Below, one piece after another: positions 20,297 to 28,886 of a DNA stretch of 53,633 bases (position 1 is its first letter; each line of letters starts with the position of its first letter). The translations under genes were made by a program, and so were the position numbers. Source of the DNA: Spartobacteria bacterium (lineage in GTDB: Bacteria > Verrucomicrobiota > Verrucomicrobiia > Chthoniobacterales > UBA10450); contig PNAA01000044.1 of the NCBI GenBank assembly GCA_003169975.1, forward strand, positions 1-53,633, read 5' to 3'. The notes beneath the pieces are model-generated. The model was not told the origin of the DNA, did not search any database, and saw only the letters and a list, made by a program, of their open reading frames with translations.

Positions 20297-22408
20297 GTGA
20301 GCTTCAGCGATCAAATCCCGGGCCCCGAGCCGCGCGTCATGCCGTGGGGACCGGAGCAGCCCGCGCGCGAGATCCTTCTCAGCCGCGAATGGCTCGCGAC
20401 CAACGGCCTCGGCGGCTACGCCTCCGGCACCGTATCCGGCGCGGTCACCAGGCGCTATCACGGCCTTCTCGTCGCCGCGCTTCCGGTGCCCTTCGGCCGG
20501 GTGGTGATGTGGAGCCACATCCTTGAGCTGCTCGTCTTTGACGAAGATGACGTGGTTTCGTTAGGCGCGGAGGAACGCGCCGGCGGCCAGCTCGATCTCC
20601 GCGGCGCCGATTACCTCGTGGAGTTTCGGCTGGAACAAGGTCTGCCGGTCTGGAGGTTCCAAGTGCGCGAGCTCCTGCTCGAGAAGCGTCTTCTGCTTTC
20701 CCATCGTCAAAACACGGTGCACGTGAGCTATCATCTCAGGGGTCACGGCCCGCGTCCGCGTCTGGAGCTCCGGCCCGCCGTCCACTTCCGTCATTACGAA
20801 GACCCGGTCGCGCAATTGCCGGAGGCGCTCTACGAGATCAGCGCGAGGGATGGCCGCTATGAAATCACCAATCCGACGACCGCGCTTCCTCCGCTCCGGA
20901 TGCGCCTGCATGGTTGCACCTCCTCGTTCACGATCGATCCGCGCAGAATTCACCAGGTGGTTTACCGATCGGAACTCGAGCGCGGCTACGACTACGAAGG
21001 CGATCTCTGGAGCCCCGGCGCTTTCCACCTGGACATGCAAGAGCACGAGACGGCGACACTCGTCGGTTCCACCGAAAGCTGGGATATCATCGAGGTGCTC
21101 ACCCCGGCCGCGGCCCAACGGGCGGAAAACGACCGGCGCGCCAGGCTGCTCGACTTCGCCATGCCGGCGGCGCGCAGCGGGATCGCCGCCGAGTTGGTTT
21201 TTGCGGCCGATCAGTTTGTCATCACGCCAGCCGGCCGCGCGGAGGAGGAAGCGCGGGCGCACGCGGCCGGCGATGAAGTGCGCACCGTCATTGCCGGCTA
21301 TCATTGGTTCACTGATTGGGGCCGCGATACGATGATCAGCCTCGAGGGCCTAACGATCACGACCGGCCGCACGCTCGAGGCCGGCTACATCCTGCGCACC
21401 TTTGCGCACTATGTCCGCGACGGCTTGATCCCGAACATGTTTCCCGATGGAAAAAAGGAGGGTCTCTATCACACCGCCGACGCGACGCTCTGGTTCTTCC
21501 ACGCCCTCGGACGCTATTTCGATGCCACCGCCGACCACACCACTCTCAAGTTGCTCCTGCCGACGCTCTGCGACATCGCCGAGCATCACTTGCTCGGGAC
21601 GAAGTTTAATATCCACGTCGATCCGAACGATGGGTTGCTTATTCAGGGCCAGGAGGGTTACCAGCTCACCTGGATGGATGCAAAGATGGGCGACTGGGTC
21701 GTTACGCCGCGGCGCGGCAAGGCGGTCGAAATCAACGCGCTCTGGTTCAACGCGCTCGAGTTGCTGGCCGGCTGGCTGCGCGAGACGGGAGACGACGCGG
21801 CGGCCAATCGCTATGCCGGATACGCGCAACGCGCGCAGCGATCGTTCAATGAGCGCTTCTGGGACACCGACGGCGGTTATCTCTACGATGTGATCGATGG
21901 GCCGAAGGGTAATGACAATTCCGTGAGGCCGAATCAAATCTTTGCCATTTCGCTCGAGCATCCAGTGCTCGCGCGCGACCGCTGGGGAGCGGTCCTGGCG
22001 GTCGTCGAAAAGGAATTGCTGACGCCGGTCGGGCTGCGCTCGCTCTCGCCGAACAATCCTGATTACAAGAAAACTTATCACGCCGATCTCAGGACGCGCG
22101 ATGCCGCCTACCACCAGGGCACCGTCTGGGCCTGGCTGATCGGACCATTCATCGACGCCTGGCTAAAGCTTCACCCTAACGAACTCGAGAAGGCTCGTGG
22201 TTTTCTCCGCGCCTTCCCCGCGCATCTCGATGAAGCGGGCATCGGCACGGTCAGCGAAGTTTTCGACGCCGAGGCTCCACACACGGCGCGCGGCTGCATC
22301 GCGCAAGCCTGGAGCGTCGCCGAGCTGCTGCGCTGCTGGGTGAAAACCGATGGCGACGCTTCGCTCGACGCAGCGCGGAGGCGGCCCGTCCGAACTAATG
22401 GCGGGTGA
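20297..22408 (+). CDS. Glycogen debranching enzyme, GH133 amylo-alpha-1,6-glucosidase family
   Basis: 703 residues from GTG 20297, four bases after the treZ stop, so probably coupled in translation. The N-terminal GDE domain shows EWLATNGLGGYASGTVSG and TRRYHGLLVAALP. The catalytic (alpha/alpha)6 domain shows YHWFTDWGRDTMISLEGL, then LTWMDAKMGDWVVTPR, KAVEINALWFNAL, and YHQGTVWAWLIGPF. The family cleaves alpha-1,6 branch glucosyl units of glycogen. With treZ it implies that glycogen or maltodextrin is trimmed and partly turned into trehalose, a desiccation or osmotic protectant. Confidence 0.92.
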   Translation: MSFSDQIPGPEPRVMPWGPEQPAREILLSREWLATNGLGGYASGTVSGAVTRRYHGLLVAALPVPFGRVVMWSHILELLVFDEDDVVSLGAEERAGGQLDLRGADYLVEFRLEQGLPVWRFQVRELLLEKRLLLSHRQNTVHVSYHLRGHGPRPRLELRPAVHFRHYEDPVAQLPEALYEISARDGRYEITNPTTALPPLRMRLHGCTSSFTIDPRRIHQVVYRSELERGYDYEGDLWSPGAFHLDMQEHETATLVGSTESWDIIEVLTPAAAQRAENDRRARLLDFAMPAARSGIAAELVFAADQFVITPAGRAEEEARAHAAGDEVRTVIAGYHWFTDWGRDTMISLEGLTITTGRTLEAGYILRTFAHYVRDGLIPNMFPDGKKEGLYHTADATLWFFHALGRYFDATADHTTLKLLLPTLCDIAEHHLLGTKFNIHVDPNDGLLIQGQEGYQLTWMDAKMGDWVVTPRRGKAVEINALWFNALELLAGWLRETGDDAAANRYAGYAQRAQRSFNERFWDTDGGYLYDVIDGPKGNDNSVRPNQIFAISLEHPVLARDRWGAVLAVVEKELLTPVGLRSLSPNNPDYKKTYHADLRTRDAAYHQGTVWAWLIGPFIDAWLKLHPNELEKARGFLRAFPAHLDEAGIGTVSEVFDAEAPHTARGCIAQAWSVAELLRCWVKTDGDASLDAARRRPVRTNGG

Positions 22409-22509
22409 AGGCTGCCCGGATGAGGCGTCGACCATGCCCTAACGAGTGCCCGCGCTTCGCCCCCCCGCCCGGGTTGACTTACCGACGGCTCAAGATAGCG
22501 TACGCGAGC

Positions 22510-22845
22510 ATGATTCGTGTCACCGATAGCGCGGTCGATCACCTCCGTTCGCTCCTCGCCGAGCAGCCGGCGCCGGCCGGCAAAGGCCTGCGCGTGCAGG
22601 TGGCCAAAGGTGGCTGCTCGGGAATGCAATACGAGATGTCGCTCGACGAGCGCCACGCCGGCGACGCGGTCGTGCAGCGCGACGAAGTGGAATTTCTGAT
22701 CGACCCCGAAAGTGCGGATTTTCTGCGGGACGCGACCCTCGATTTCGAGGACGGCCTCACCGGCGCCGGCTTTCGCATTGTGAATCCGAATGCCGCCCGG
22801 ACTTGCGGCTGCGGGACTTCGTTCGAACCGGTCCGCCCGGGCTAG
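22510..22845 (+). CDS. A-type iron-sulfur cluster assembly/insertion protein (IscA/ErpA-like)
   Basis: 111 residues from ATG 22510 (MIRVTDSAVDHLRSLL). The three conserved cysteines of the HesB/IscA fold are present in GGCSGMQYEM and in TCGCGTSF near the C-terminus. A-type carriers deliver Fe-S clusters to apo-proteins; which of IscA, SufA or ErpA this is cannot be decided. The frame is open upstream to 22405, but that leader is not family-like. No other isc or suf gene is nearby. A CCTAACGA word lies 65 bases upstream. Confidence 0.92.
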   Translation: MIRVTDSAVDHLRSLLAEQPAPAGKGLRVQVAKGGCSGMQYEMSLDERHAGDAVVQRDEVEFLIDPESADFLRDATLDFEDGLTGAGFRIVNPNAARTCGCGTSFEPVRPG

Positions 22846-22879
22846 GCACCGAGCGCGGACGACTGGTTGCGTCCCTGGC

Positions 22880-24442
22880 ATGGAACCCGATCTTTTTCGC
22901 TTCGATGATCACCACGGTTTTGAGCGGAAGAAGACCAACTTCTTCGCGTGGACGATCGCCATCCTGCTCCTGAGCGGAGTCACCCTCGCCGCCTGGCTGG
23001 GCAGTTTCTACGTCCTCGGGCAACCGGAGCGGCCCGCGAGCTATCGCCTTCTGCAGAAGCTGCACAAGATCGACCCGCCGAAACGTTTCGCGCTGACGGC
23101 TGCGCCGGCGGGTGAGTTTCTGAATCCGAAGCAGCTTTTCGCGCGCTATCAAGCGATGGGCCCGGCCGAGCTGGCCCGGAAGGACGCGGAGCTGACTCGC
23201 AACTTCATCCGCAACTTCCAGCAGGTTCACGGTCTCATCACTTATGTAGTCGGCCGGTTTAACGTCATCGGTGCGCGGGAGCTGACGCCGGAGGATGTTT
23301 TTACCTCGGGCGCGGTAGCCCTGGCGCGGGCGGTCGACGAGCCGGAACTGTTAATGGAGCACGTTTTCACCACCGCCGACGAGCACGATGCCAAGTTGCT
23401 CAAGGAGCGGCTGGTGATGGGAATGGATGTGAATTTCGAGCGGAGTCACGATCTGTCGGCGGTCATCCACGTGGAGCGCCTGGCGGATGGGCGCGTGCAG
23501 ATTACCGCGATTCCGTTGCTCTACGGGAGTTATGCGGTGACCCGCGGGACCGGGACGTTCAGCCTCGAGCCACCGGCCGACCTGAATCTCGCCGCGGGCT
23601 GGCCGCTCTTCAAAAGGGAGATGCGCCGCACGGCGGAGACTCACTACGACAGTTATCGATCGCGCCTTGCGCCGGCGAGCAGTTCGCTGCCGATCGTCGG
23701 ACTGCCTCCGGCTAAGACAGCCCCGCCGTCGGAGGATGCGCTTGTGCGCGTGGAACCAGCCGTGCCGCTGGAGGAGGAGCCGGCGCCGCCCCCGCCGCGC
23801 CGGCCTGGGCGAGGCAAGCCGGCGCTGGCTCGAGCCGGGAAAAAAGAGAAAGCGCTGGCTTCATCGTCGCCGATCGTCGCGCGCCATGCCCAGCCGGCTC
23901 CGCCCGATGCGGGCTTGTCGCCTAACGAGGGAACGTCCCTCGCCGCCGCCTCACCCACTGGCTCGCCGATGGTCATGCGCGCGCTGCCGGTCACCTCTTC
24001 GTCACCGGCCGTCGCGCTCACTTCCACGACGGGCGCCACTTGGAAAACCTTCGCGCCAGGGCAGGCGCCCGCTGGCCGGGTTCTTGATACGGCCGGGCTC
24101 CGTGACGTGGCGAACAACGGGACACGCGGCGAGCGCATCTACCTGAAAGGAGAATTCGTGGTCAACTTCGCCGATGCCAATCGTGCCGTCCTGCGTCCCA
24201 CGCGTGACGAATCCGACCAGCGTTCCGGCGGGCTCGGACGGAACGTCCGCATCATCGTGGATTATCCGGCCGGCGCACCGCTGCCCGATCCGGGCGCGAC
24301 CTTGAACCGCGACTCCGGTCGTCCCTATGAGGTTACCGAAGTGCGCCGGCAGTCTGATGGTCAACTCAATGTCTTCGTGCGCGAAATCATTAAACCGCAA
24401 GCACGCGCGGCCACGGCGGACATTGCCGAACCCGATCAGTGA
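22880..24442 (+). CDS. Membrane-anchored proline-rich hypothetical protein
   Basis: 520 residues. A charged N-terminus is followed by one membrane span (about 20-42: FFAWTIAILLLSGVTLAAWL), placing the rest outside the cytoplasm. Residues 60-270 look folded (QVHGLITYVVGRFNVIGARE). Residues 280-400 are low-complexity Pro/Ala/Ser with basic patches. The last 100 residues are again structured (GERIYLKGEFVVNFADANR). I do not recognise the family. It lies 34 bases after the IscA-like gene, and its stop overlaps the stop of the converging gene by seven bases. Confidence 0.75.
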   Translation: MEPDLFRFDDHHGFERKKTNFFAWTIAILLLSGVTLAAWLGSFYVLGQPERPASYRLLQKLHKIDPPKRFALTAAPAGEFLNPKQLFARYQAMGPAELARKDAELTRNFIRNFQQVHGLITYVVGRFNVIGARELTPEDVFTSGAVALARAVDEPELLMEHVFTTADEHDAKLLKERLVMGMDVNFERSHDLSAVIHVERLADGRVQITAIPLLYGSYAVTRGTGTFSLEPPADLNLAAGWPLFKREMRRTAETHYDSYRSRLAPASSSLPIVGLPPAKTAPPSEDALVRVEPAVPLEEEPAPPPPRRPGRGKPALARAGKKEKALASSSPIVARHAQPAPPDAGLSPNEGTSLAAASPTGSPMVMRALPVTSSSPAVALTSTTGATWKTFAPGQAPAGRVLDTAGLRDVANNGTRGERIYLKGEFVVNFADANRAVLRPTRDESDQRSGGLGRNVRIIVDYPAGAPLPDPGATLNRDSGRPYEVTEVRRQSDGQLNVFVREIIKPQARAATADIAEPDQ

Positions 24443-25125
24443 AGATAGACGCTGCCGTCGCGGACCTCGGCCGTGCTGACGTTATAGGGAGCGACCTCCT
24501 CGAGGGCGTAGCCAAGGAGCGAATTCCCCCGGTAACTCATCGAAAGAACACTCGACGGCACAGGAATTCCGTTCGCCTGAATCTTGGAGACCTGTAACGC
24601 ACTGATGGGAGTCGGCCCATCCGTCGTGATCGCAAAACTTCCGTTCAGATAGCCGCGAGGAAAGTTCGGCACTTTGTCCGAAGGGACGCTGATTTGCACC
24701 GTGGCCGTCTGACCATTGAGCGAGACGTAAGCGTGGCCACGAGATTTCGGGTTGGCGGAGATCATGCCGTTGATCTCGGCGGCGCTCACCACGAGTTCCT
24801 TTTCCGGCTTCTGCGGGACTGGCGTCGGTGTTGGAGTTCCACCCGGCTCGACGGCTGCGACTGGCGGCGGTAAAGGAAGAGTCGCTTGGAATTGATCGAC
24901 TCGCTGCAGGACTTCGGAGAGCGCTTTAGGGGCAAGCTCTTCGATGGGCAGCGGAGTCGGCTTCGACCCGCGCGCGAAGAAGGAATAGCTACCGATACCG
25001 AGCACGAGGAGAAAGAGGAATGCGATCACGACAAGGGCCAGACAGCTCTTGCCGAAACAGCCAAGGCCGCCTCGCTTCTGCGGGGGCGGCTCGATCCAGT
25101 TCGGGTTGGTGGAATCGGTCGCCAT
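24436..25125 (-). CDS. Single-span membrane protein of unknown function
   Basis: 229 residues. Residues 20-55 hold a Gly-rich entry and one membrane span (CLALVVIAFLFLLVLGIGSY). A Pro/Thr linker (GGTPTPTPVPQKPEKELV) leads to a folded C-terminal domain starting VVSAAEINGMISANPKSRG. A span, linker and exported domain like this is typical of envelope proteins; the family is not recognised. Start ATG 25125 is preferred over a TTG at 25140, which would overlap the HIT gene. It follows the HIT gene by four bases on the same strand, so they are probably co-transcribed. Confidence 0.75.
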   Translation of the reverse strand: MATDSTNPNWIEPPPQKRGGLGCFGKSCLALVVIAFLFLLVLGIGSYSFFARGSKPTPLPIEELAPKALSEVLQRVDQFQATLPLPPPVAAVEPGGTPTPTPVPQKPEKELVVSAAEINGMISANPKSRGHAYVSLNGQTATVQISVPSDKVPNFPRGYLNGSFAITTDGPTPISALQVSKIQANGIPVPSSVLSMSYRGNSLLGYALEEVAPYNVSTAEVRDGSVYLH

Positions 25126-25129
25126 AAAG

Positions 25130-25639
25130 TCAGCCGGCAAGGCGGCTCTGCGCGGCCATTAATTTTTCGTACAACGTCTGCAGTCCCTCGGAGAGCAGGC
25201 GAGTCCGGCCAAGGATCGGCATGAAATTGGTGTCGCCCTCCCAGCGGGGAACAATGTGCAAATGCAAATGATCCGCCACCCCGGCGCCCGCGGGTATGCC
25301 GAGATTGAGGCCGAGGTTGAAACCTTGCGCTTTCATCGTCTCGCGGAGCAGGGTTTGAGCGTGCACCGCCAGCGCCCAAAGCTCAAGAATCTCGTTCTCC
25401 CCTAACGAAGAAAGCTCCGCCGTCTTCCGGTAGGGCACGACCATGAGATGGCCGACCGAGTAGGGATAGCGGTTCATCATCAGGAAAACGTTTTTCCGTC
25501 GGGTGATAACGAGGTGGGCGGCGTCATCGCTCGCCTGCGCGGCTTCGGAGAGGAAGTTCTGGTTGCGCTTCTCGATCTCAAAATACTCGACTCGCCAGGG
25601 ACACCAGAGGGCTTCGATTTCAGCTTTGGGAAACTCCAT
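25130..25639 (-). CDS. HIT-family nucleotide hydrolase or phosphorylase
   Basis: 169 residues from ATG 25639. The histidine triad is HLHLHIVPRW near residue 130; the N-terminal block WCPWRVEYF and the loop YPYSVGHLMVVPYRK are typical of the Ap4A phosphorylase-like branch of HIT proteins. The middle His attacks the alpha-phosphate of nucleotide substrates. The open frame continues far upstream to 26488, but that part is antisense to the glycosyltransferase gene and is not used. A CCTAACGA word occupies the site just five bases before the start codon. Confidence 0.9.
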   Translation of the reverse strand: MEFPKAEIEALWCPWRVEYFEIEKRNQNFLSEAAQASDDAAHLVITRRKNVFLMMNRYPYSVGHLMVVPYRKTAELSSLGENEILELWALAVHAQTLLRETMKAQGFNLGLNLGIPAGAGVADHLHLHIVPRWEGDTNFMPILGRTRLLSEGLQTLYEKLMAAQSRLAG

Positions 25640-25744
25640 GGGCTCGTTAGGCAAGATGCTCAGGCAGCGTACCGGCTGAAAAGGAGATGTCGAGCGCGGT
25701 TTTTCCTTCAAACCCCGGCAGGTGGCTCCCGGTCTTGGACCAAT

Positions 25745-25861
25745 GTAGACGCTTCCCTCTGGGAAGCGCGAGCGCAGGCTTGACGGCCCGAGAACATCTC
25801 GATTTCGCGGTTTTATTCCGATCGAAGCCCAGGGCCGCGCTTCGCAAAGCGAAGCGTCTAC
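25745..25861. repeat. 117-bp palindromic element with GTAGACGCTTC ends
   Basis: Ends 25745-25755 and 25851-25861 are 11-bp perfect inverted repeats. Each end also folds on itself (GCTTCCCTCTGGGAAGC on the left, CGCTTCGCAAAGCGAAGCG on the right). It is REP/MITE-like. The right end contains the stop codon of the glycosyltransferase, so it may protect or end that transcript. Confidence 0.65.
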
Positions 25862-27312
25862 AAGGCTGGCTTGCGCACGAAGAGCGAATACTGCGGAACG
25901 TCCGCAGATTTTTCGGAGACGAACTGGAGCTGCGCGCCGGACAGCAGCGTGAGCCAGGGGCGCGCCGGTTGATCGCGGACGACCAGCGCATCGAGCCGTC
26001 CGGCGTTCCATTGCCGGACAGCATCGTCCGGCGCCAGAAAATGATCGCACCGTAGGTAAAGCAACATCCCCTCCTCGCGTCCGCCGACCACCGCGTAGCG
26101 CCAATGGTGTTGTTCCGCTTTTCCTCGCACCTGCCGTGAGAACTGCACCAGCGCAGCGCTCTGCGTATGGTAACCTTGGCCGATTTTCCAGGCAACGTAG
26201 CCCCCCGTAAAGATGCCGGCAAAGATCAGCGCAGCGGCCAGCCAGGGTCTCAGCTTTCCGCGCCACGGTTCGATACGCAGCGCCGCCGCAACCTGTGCGC
26301 CTAACAACAGGCAGAGCGGCGGCACAAGCGGAAAAATCCGGTCGACCCGCTTCGACGGAATGACCGACATCAGGATCAATCCGCCCACGCTCCAGCAAAC
26401 CAGCCAGAGCGTGGCCGGCTGCAGCCGCCAGCGGTCGTCTCGACGCCGCCAGAAAGCGATCGCAAAGGCGATCAGGAGCACGCTCCACGGGGCGAATTTG
26501 TGCAGCAGATGCGGCAGGTAAAAATAAATCGGCTGCGGCTTATGAATCGTCTCGGTAAAGCGGCCGGCGAATTCCCGAATGACCACGCTCTCGTAAAAGC
26601 CCGCTTGCCTAACGATCCCACCGATGGCCCAGGCGAGAAAGATGGCGAGCGACAGAAGCCATGGCCACCATCCGCTCCACCCACTCGGTGCGCCACTTTT
26701 CCGGCGCCGGATCTGGTAGACGATCAGCCCCGGCAGGATAAACGCGTAGATGATCGGCCCCTTGATCAGCATCGCGCTCGTCAGCAGGAGAAACGCGATC
26801 GCTCGATCGCGCGGCGTCCACGGTTTGGCGCGGTGGATTTTCTGCCAGATTTGCCCGCCGATGAGGAACGTCACGAGCGCGAGCGGCATGTCTGTCCGCA
26901 CCAGCGTGGCAAGACGCGGCGCGAGTAAATTCAATCCGAAGGCGCTCAGCGCAATCAACCCGCCGGCCGCGCCGTAGGCCGCGTTTGCTTCCCGCGCGAT
27001 CAGCCAAAGGAGCGCGAGCGCAGCGACGAACGAAGGGATGCGCCACGCGCCTTCCCACCAGCGGGTCACTTCGAAAAGCGCCGCCGAAATCCAGCCGACG
27101 AGCGGCGGCTTCGTCGCCACGCTCTCGTTAGGCGTGTGCTCGTAGAGCCAGTGCCCCTGCCCCACCATCTCGAACGACGTGTAGGCCTGCTTCGCCTGGT
27201 CGTAATCGTCGAGCGTCCAGGGAACGTTCGTGATCGCAAAAAACACCACGATGAGTGACAGCACGATCCACCGCGTGCGCGGCTGCTCGAGCCATTCGCC
27301 GGTTCCGCTCAC
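25858..27312 (-). CDS. GT39/ArnT-type membrane glycosyltransferase
   Basis: 484 residues with about 11 membrane spans. The first outer loop carries the acidic motif TLDDYDQAKQAY (about residues 33-44), the catalytic Asp position of PMT/ArnT enzymes. Later blocks include PPLVGWISAALFEV and LVRTDMPLALVTFLIGG. Such enzymes transfer sugars from polyprenyl phosphate to lipid or protein acceptors on the outer face of the inner membrane. The last 110 residues form a soluble domain. GTG start three bases after the CreD-like gene stop, so they share a transcript. Acceptor unknown. Confidence 0.8.
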   Translation of the reverse strand: MSGTGEWLEQPRTRWIVLSLIVVFFAITNVPWTLDDYDQAKQAYTSFEMVGQGHWLYEHTPNESVATKPPLVGWISAALFEVTRWWEGAWRIPSFVAALALLWLIAREANAAYGAAGGLIALSAFGLNLLAPRLATLVRTDMPLALVTFLIGGQIWQKIHRAKPWTPRDRAIAFLLLTSAMLIKGPIIYAFILPGLIVYQIRRRKSGAPSGWSGWWPWLLSLAIFLAWAIGGIVRQAGFYESVVIREFAGRFTETIHKPQPIYFYLPHLLHKFAPWSVLLIAFAIAFWRRRDDRWRLQPATLWLVCWSVGGLILMSVIPSKRVDRIFPLVPPLCLLLGAQVAAALRIEPWRGKLRPWLAAALIFAGIFTGGYVAWKIGQGYHTQSAALVQFSRQVRGKAEQHHWRYAVVGGREEGMLLYLRCDHFLAPDDAVRQWNAGRLDALVVRDQPARPWLTLLSGAQLQFVSEKSADVPQYSLFVRKPAL

Positions 27313-27315
27313 TCT

Positions 27316-28338
27316 TTAGTTCACGTCGCGCGCGTACCAATCCACTTTGCGCGTCACATACATCACCACCGCGAGCAGGACGAAGAGCGCAATCGCGCCC
27401 ATGAGCAGCGCGTAATCCTGTTGTCGCAAAGTGATGTAGAGAAAAGTGTAAACTCCCGCCAGCCCGGCGCCGATCATCAAAGTGCGCACGCCGCCGCCGA
27501 GGAAGAAATTGCAGTACCAGGTGATGAGCACGGTCGCGGCCGCTGTCGCGATCAGGTAGGCGGGGCCGAAGCCGATGAACTCCGAAATCGAGAGCAGGAG
27601 CAGATAAAAAAGGCAGAGGGCCGCGCCCACCATCAAGTATTGCAACGGATGAATCTTCTGCCGCGCCGTCACTTCAAAGAGAAAAAATGTGGTGCAGACG
27701 AGCACGAGAAAAAGCACGCCATACTTGATGGAGCGTTCCACAAATCGACAGGCATCCAGGATGGACAAAAATTCCGCGCCGAAAAACGAGGCCGAGACTG
27801 TCTTCTCATTAAAGCGCTGATTCCCGCCGATGCTCGTCCACGCTTGCGGATAATCGCGGCCGTAATAGGACACCTTCCACCTGGCATCGAAACCATCGGC
27901 GCGCACCGAGCGTTCCGCGGGTAAGAACGCGCCGCGGAATCCGGGATCGGGCCAGTTTGACTTCAACTCCGCTTCGTTTTGCACGCCGAAGGGCGCGAAG
28001 AAAATTCCGCCGCTGCCGTTCACATCGAGCGAAATGGAGAAGTCGACCGCGCTCGCGATCGGCTGGTCGAGCGCGAGCAACGCAGTCGTCCCGGTCGTGT
28101 AACCCGGAAGTTGCGAGCCGGGCTGTAAAGCGCGTTTCGTCCCACTCCAATCGAGCGCGAGCCCTTCGCGCGTGCCGCGCAAATCACTCACCGCGACAGT
28201 GACGAAGGCGTCTTTCCAGAACACATCCTTGCGATCGATCTTGAGCGCGCCGACGCCGAACAATTTGATGACCGTCCCGTTGCGCCTGAGAAAGGGCTGC
28301 GACCTCGGCAACGGTGGCGGCGGTTGCATTTCCGGCAT
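27316..28338 (-). CDS. CreD-like inner membrane protein, N-terminally short
   Basis: About 340 residues matching the C-terminal three quarters of CreD (inner membrane protein of the Cre regulon). The periplasmic part has VTVAVSDLRGT and SNWPDPGFRGAFLPAERS. The membrane part has SIKYGVLFLVLVCTTFFLFE, then KIHPLQYLMVGAALCLFYLL and LTRNIDWYA-like VTRKVDWYA. E. coli CreD is 450 residues; the first membrane helix and about 100 residues are absent. A cluster of palindromes (28394-28441) begins right upstream, so truncation by a repeat insertion is likely. Start placed at ATG 28338; a TTG at 28377 is possible. May be a pseudogene. Confidence 0.7.
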   Translation of the reverse strand: MPEMQPPPPLPRSQPFLRRNGTVIKLFGVGALKIDRKDVFWKDAFVTVAVSDLRGTREGLALDWSGTKRALQPGSQLPGYTTGTTALLALDQPIASAVDFSISLDVNGSGGIFFAPFGVQNEAELKSNWPDPGFRGAFLPAERSVRADGFDARWKVSYYGRDYPQAWTSIGGNQRFNEKTVSASFFGAEFLSILDACRFVERSIKYGVLFLVLVCTTFFLFEVTARQKIHPLQYLMVGAALCLFYLLLLSISEFIGFGPAYLIATAAATVLITWYCNFFLGGGVRTLMIGAGLAGVYTFLYITLRQQDYALLMGAIALFVLLAVVMYVTRKVDWYARDVN

Positions 28339-28393
28339 GGCGGGAGATTGAACGCCAAAGATGGCAAAGGCAACCAAAGTCGCCCGGCGTCAT

Positions 28394-28441
28394 GGACTCG
28401 CCGCGGCGAGTCCCTCCGGAGGGACGCGCTTCCGCGCGTCC
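28394..28441. repeat. Triple REP-like palindrome cluster
   Basis: Three hairpins follow without gaps: GGACTCGCCGCGGCGAGTCC (28394-28413, perfect), TCCCTCCGGAGGGA (28411-28424, perfect) and GGACGCGCTTCCGCGCGTCC (28422-28441, eight-base stem, TTCC loop). It lies between the divergent CreD-like and cupin genes, at the point where the CreD N-terminus is missing. Confidence 0.8.
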
Positions 28442-28541
28442 AGTCTCCTGCGGGTCGGACGGCGGTTTCGGTTAGGCGAGGACACGAGAGCTTGTCTTTG
28501 CCGATTGGAAAGGGCGTTCCTTTCCGCGATGCTCGTGGCTG

Positions 28542-28886
28542 ATGAATAAACAGGAAAATCCGTGGATCGAGATCGCGCCCGGAATCAAGCGGCGCACCCT
28601 CACGGCCGGCCCCTCGATGTATCAGATGCGTGCCGAGCTGGAAGCCGGCAGCCGTCTGCCCGAACACATGCATCCGCAGGAGCAGATCGCGCATGTCATC
28701 AATGGTCGCATGAAGCTCATCGTGGCGGGCGTCCCGCACGAGCTGGCGGCGGGCGACGTCTTTTACCTCGGGAGCAACATGCCGCACGGCGTGGAGACGA
28801 TCGAAGACACGACGGTGATCGATACTTTCAGCCCGCCGCGCGACGATTATCTGGCCCTCGACGAAAAGGCGCGGCGCGCCGGCTGA
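28542..28886 (+). CDS. Cupin-domain protein
   Basis: A 114-residue single cupin. Metal-ligand candidates stand in EHMHPQEQIAHVINGRMKL (motif 1) and LAAGDVFYLGSNMPHGV (motif 2), so a mononuclear metal site is likely. Small cupins serve as isomerases, oxygenases or sugar binders; none can be chosen. ATG 28542. The stop is directly followed by the ATG of the cpYpsA-GT2 gene, so the two are co-translated. Confidence 0.85.
   Translation: MNKQENPWIEIAPGIKRRTLTAGPSMYQMRAELEAGSRLPEHMHPQEQIAHVINGRMKLIVAGVPHELAAGDVFYLGSNMPHGVETIEDTTVIDTFSPPRDDYLALDEKARRAG

Noticed and set aside
25640-26488. Upstream extension of the HIT frame to 26488
   Set aside because: It overlaps the glycosyltransferase gene and the palindrome and has no family-like sequence; HIT proteins start at the ATG at 25639.
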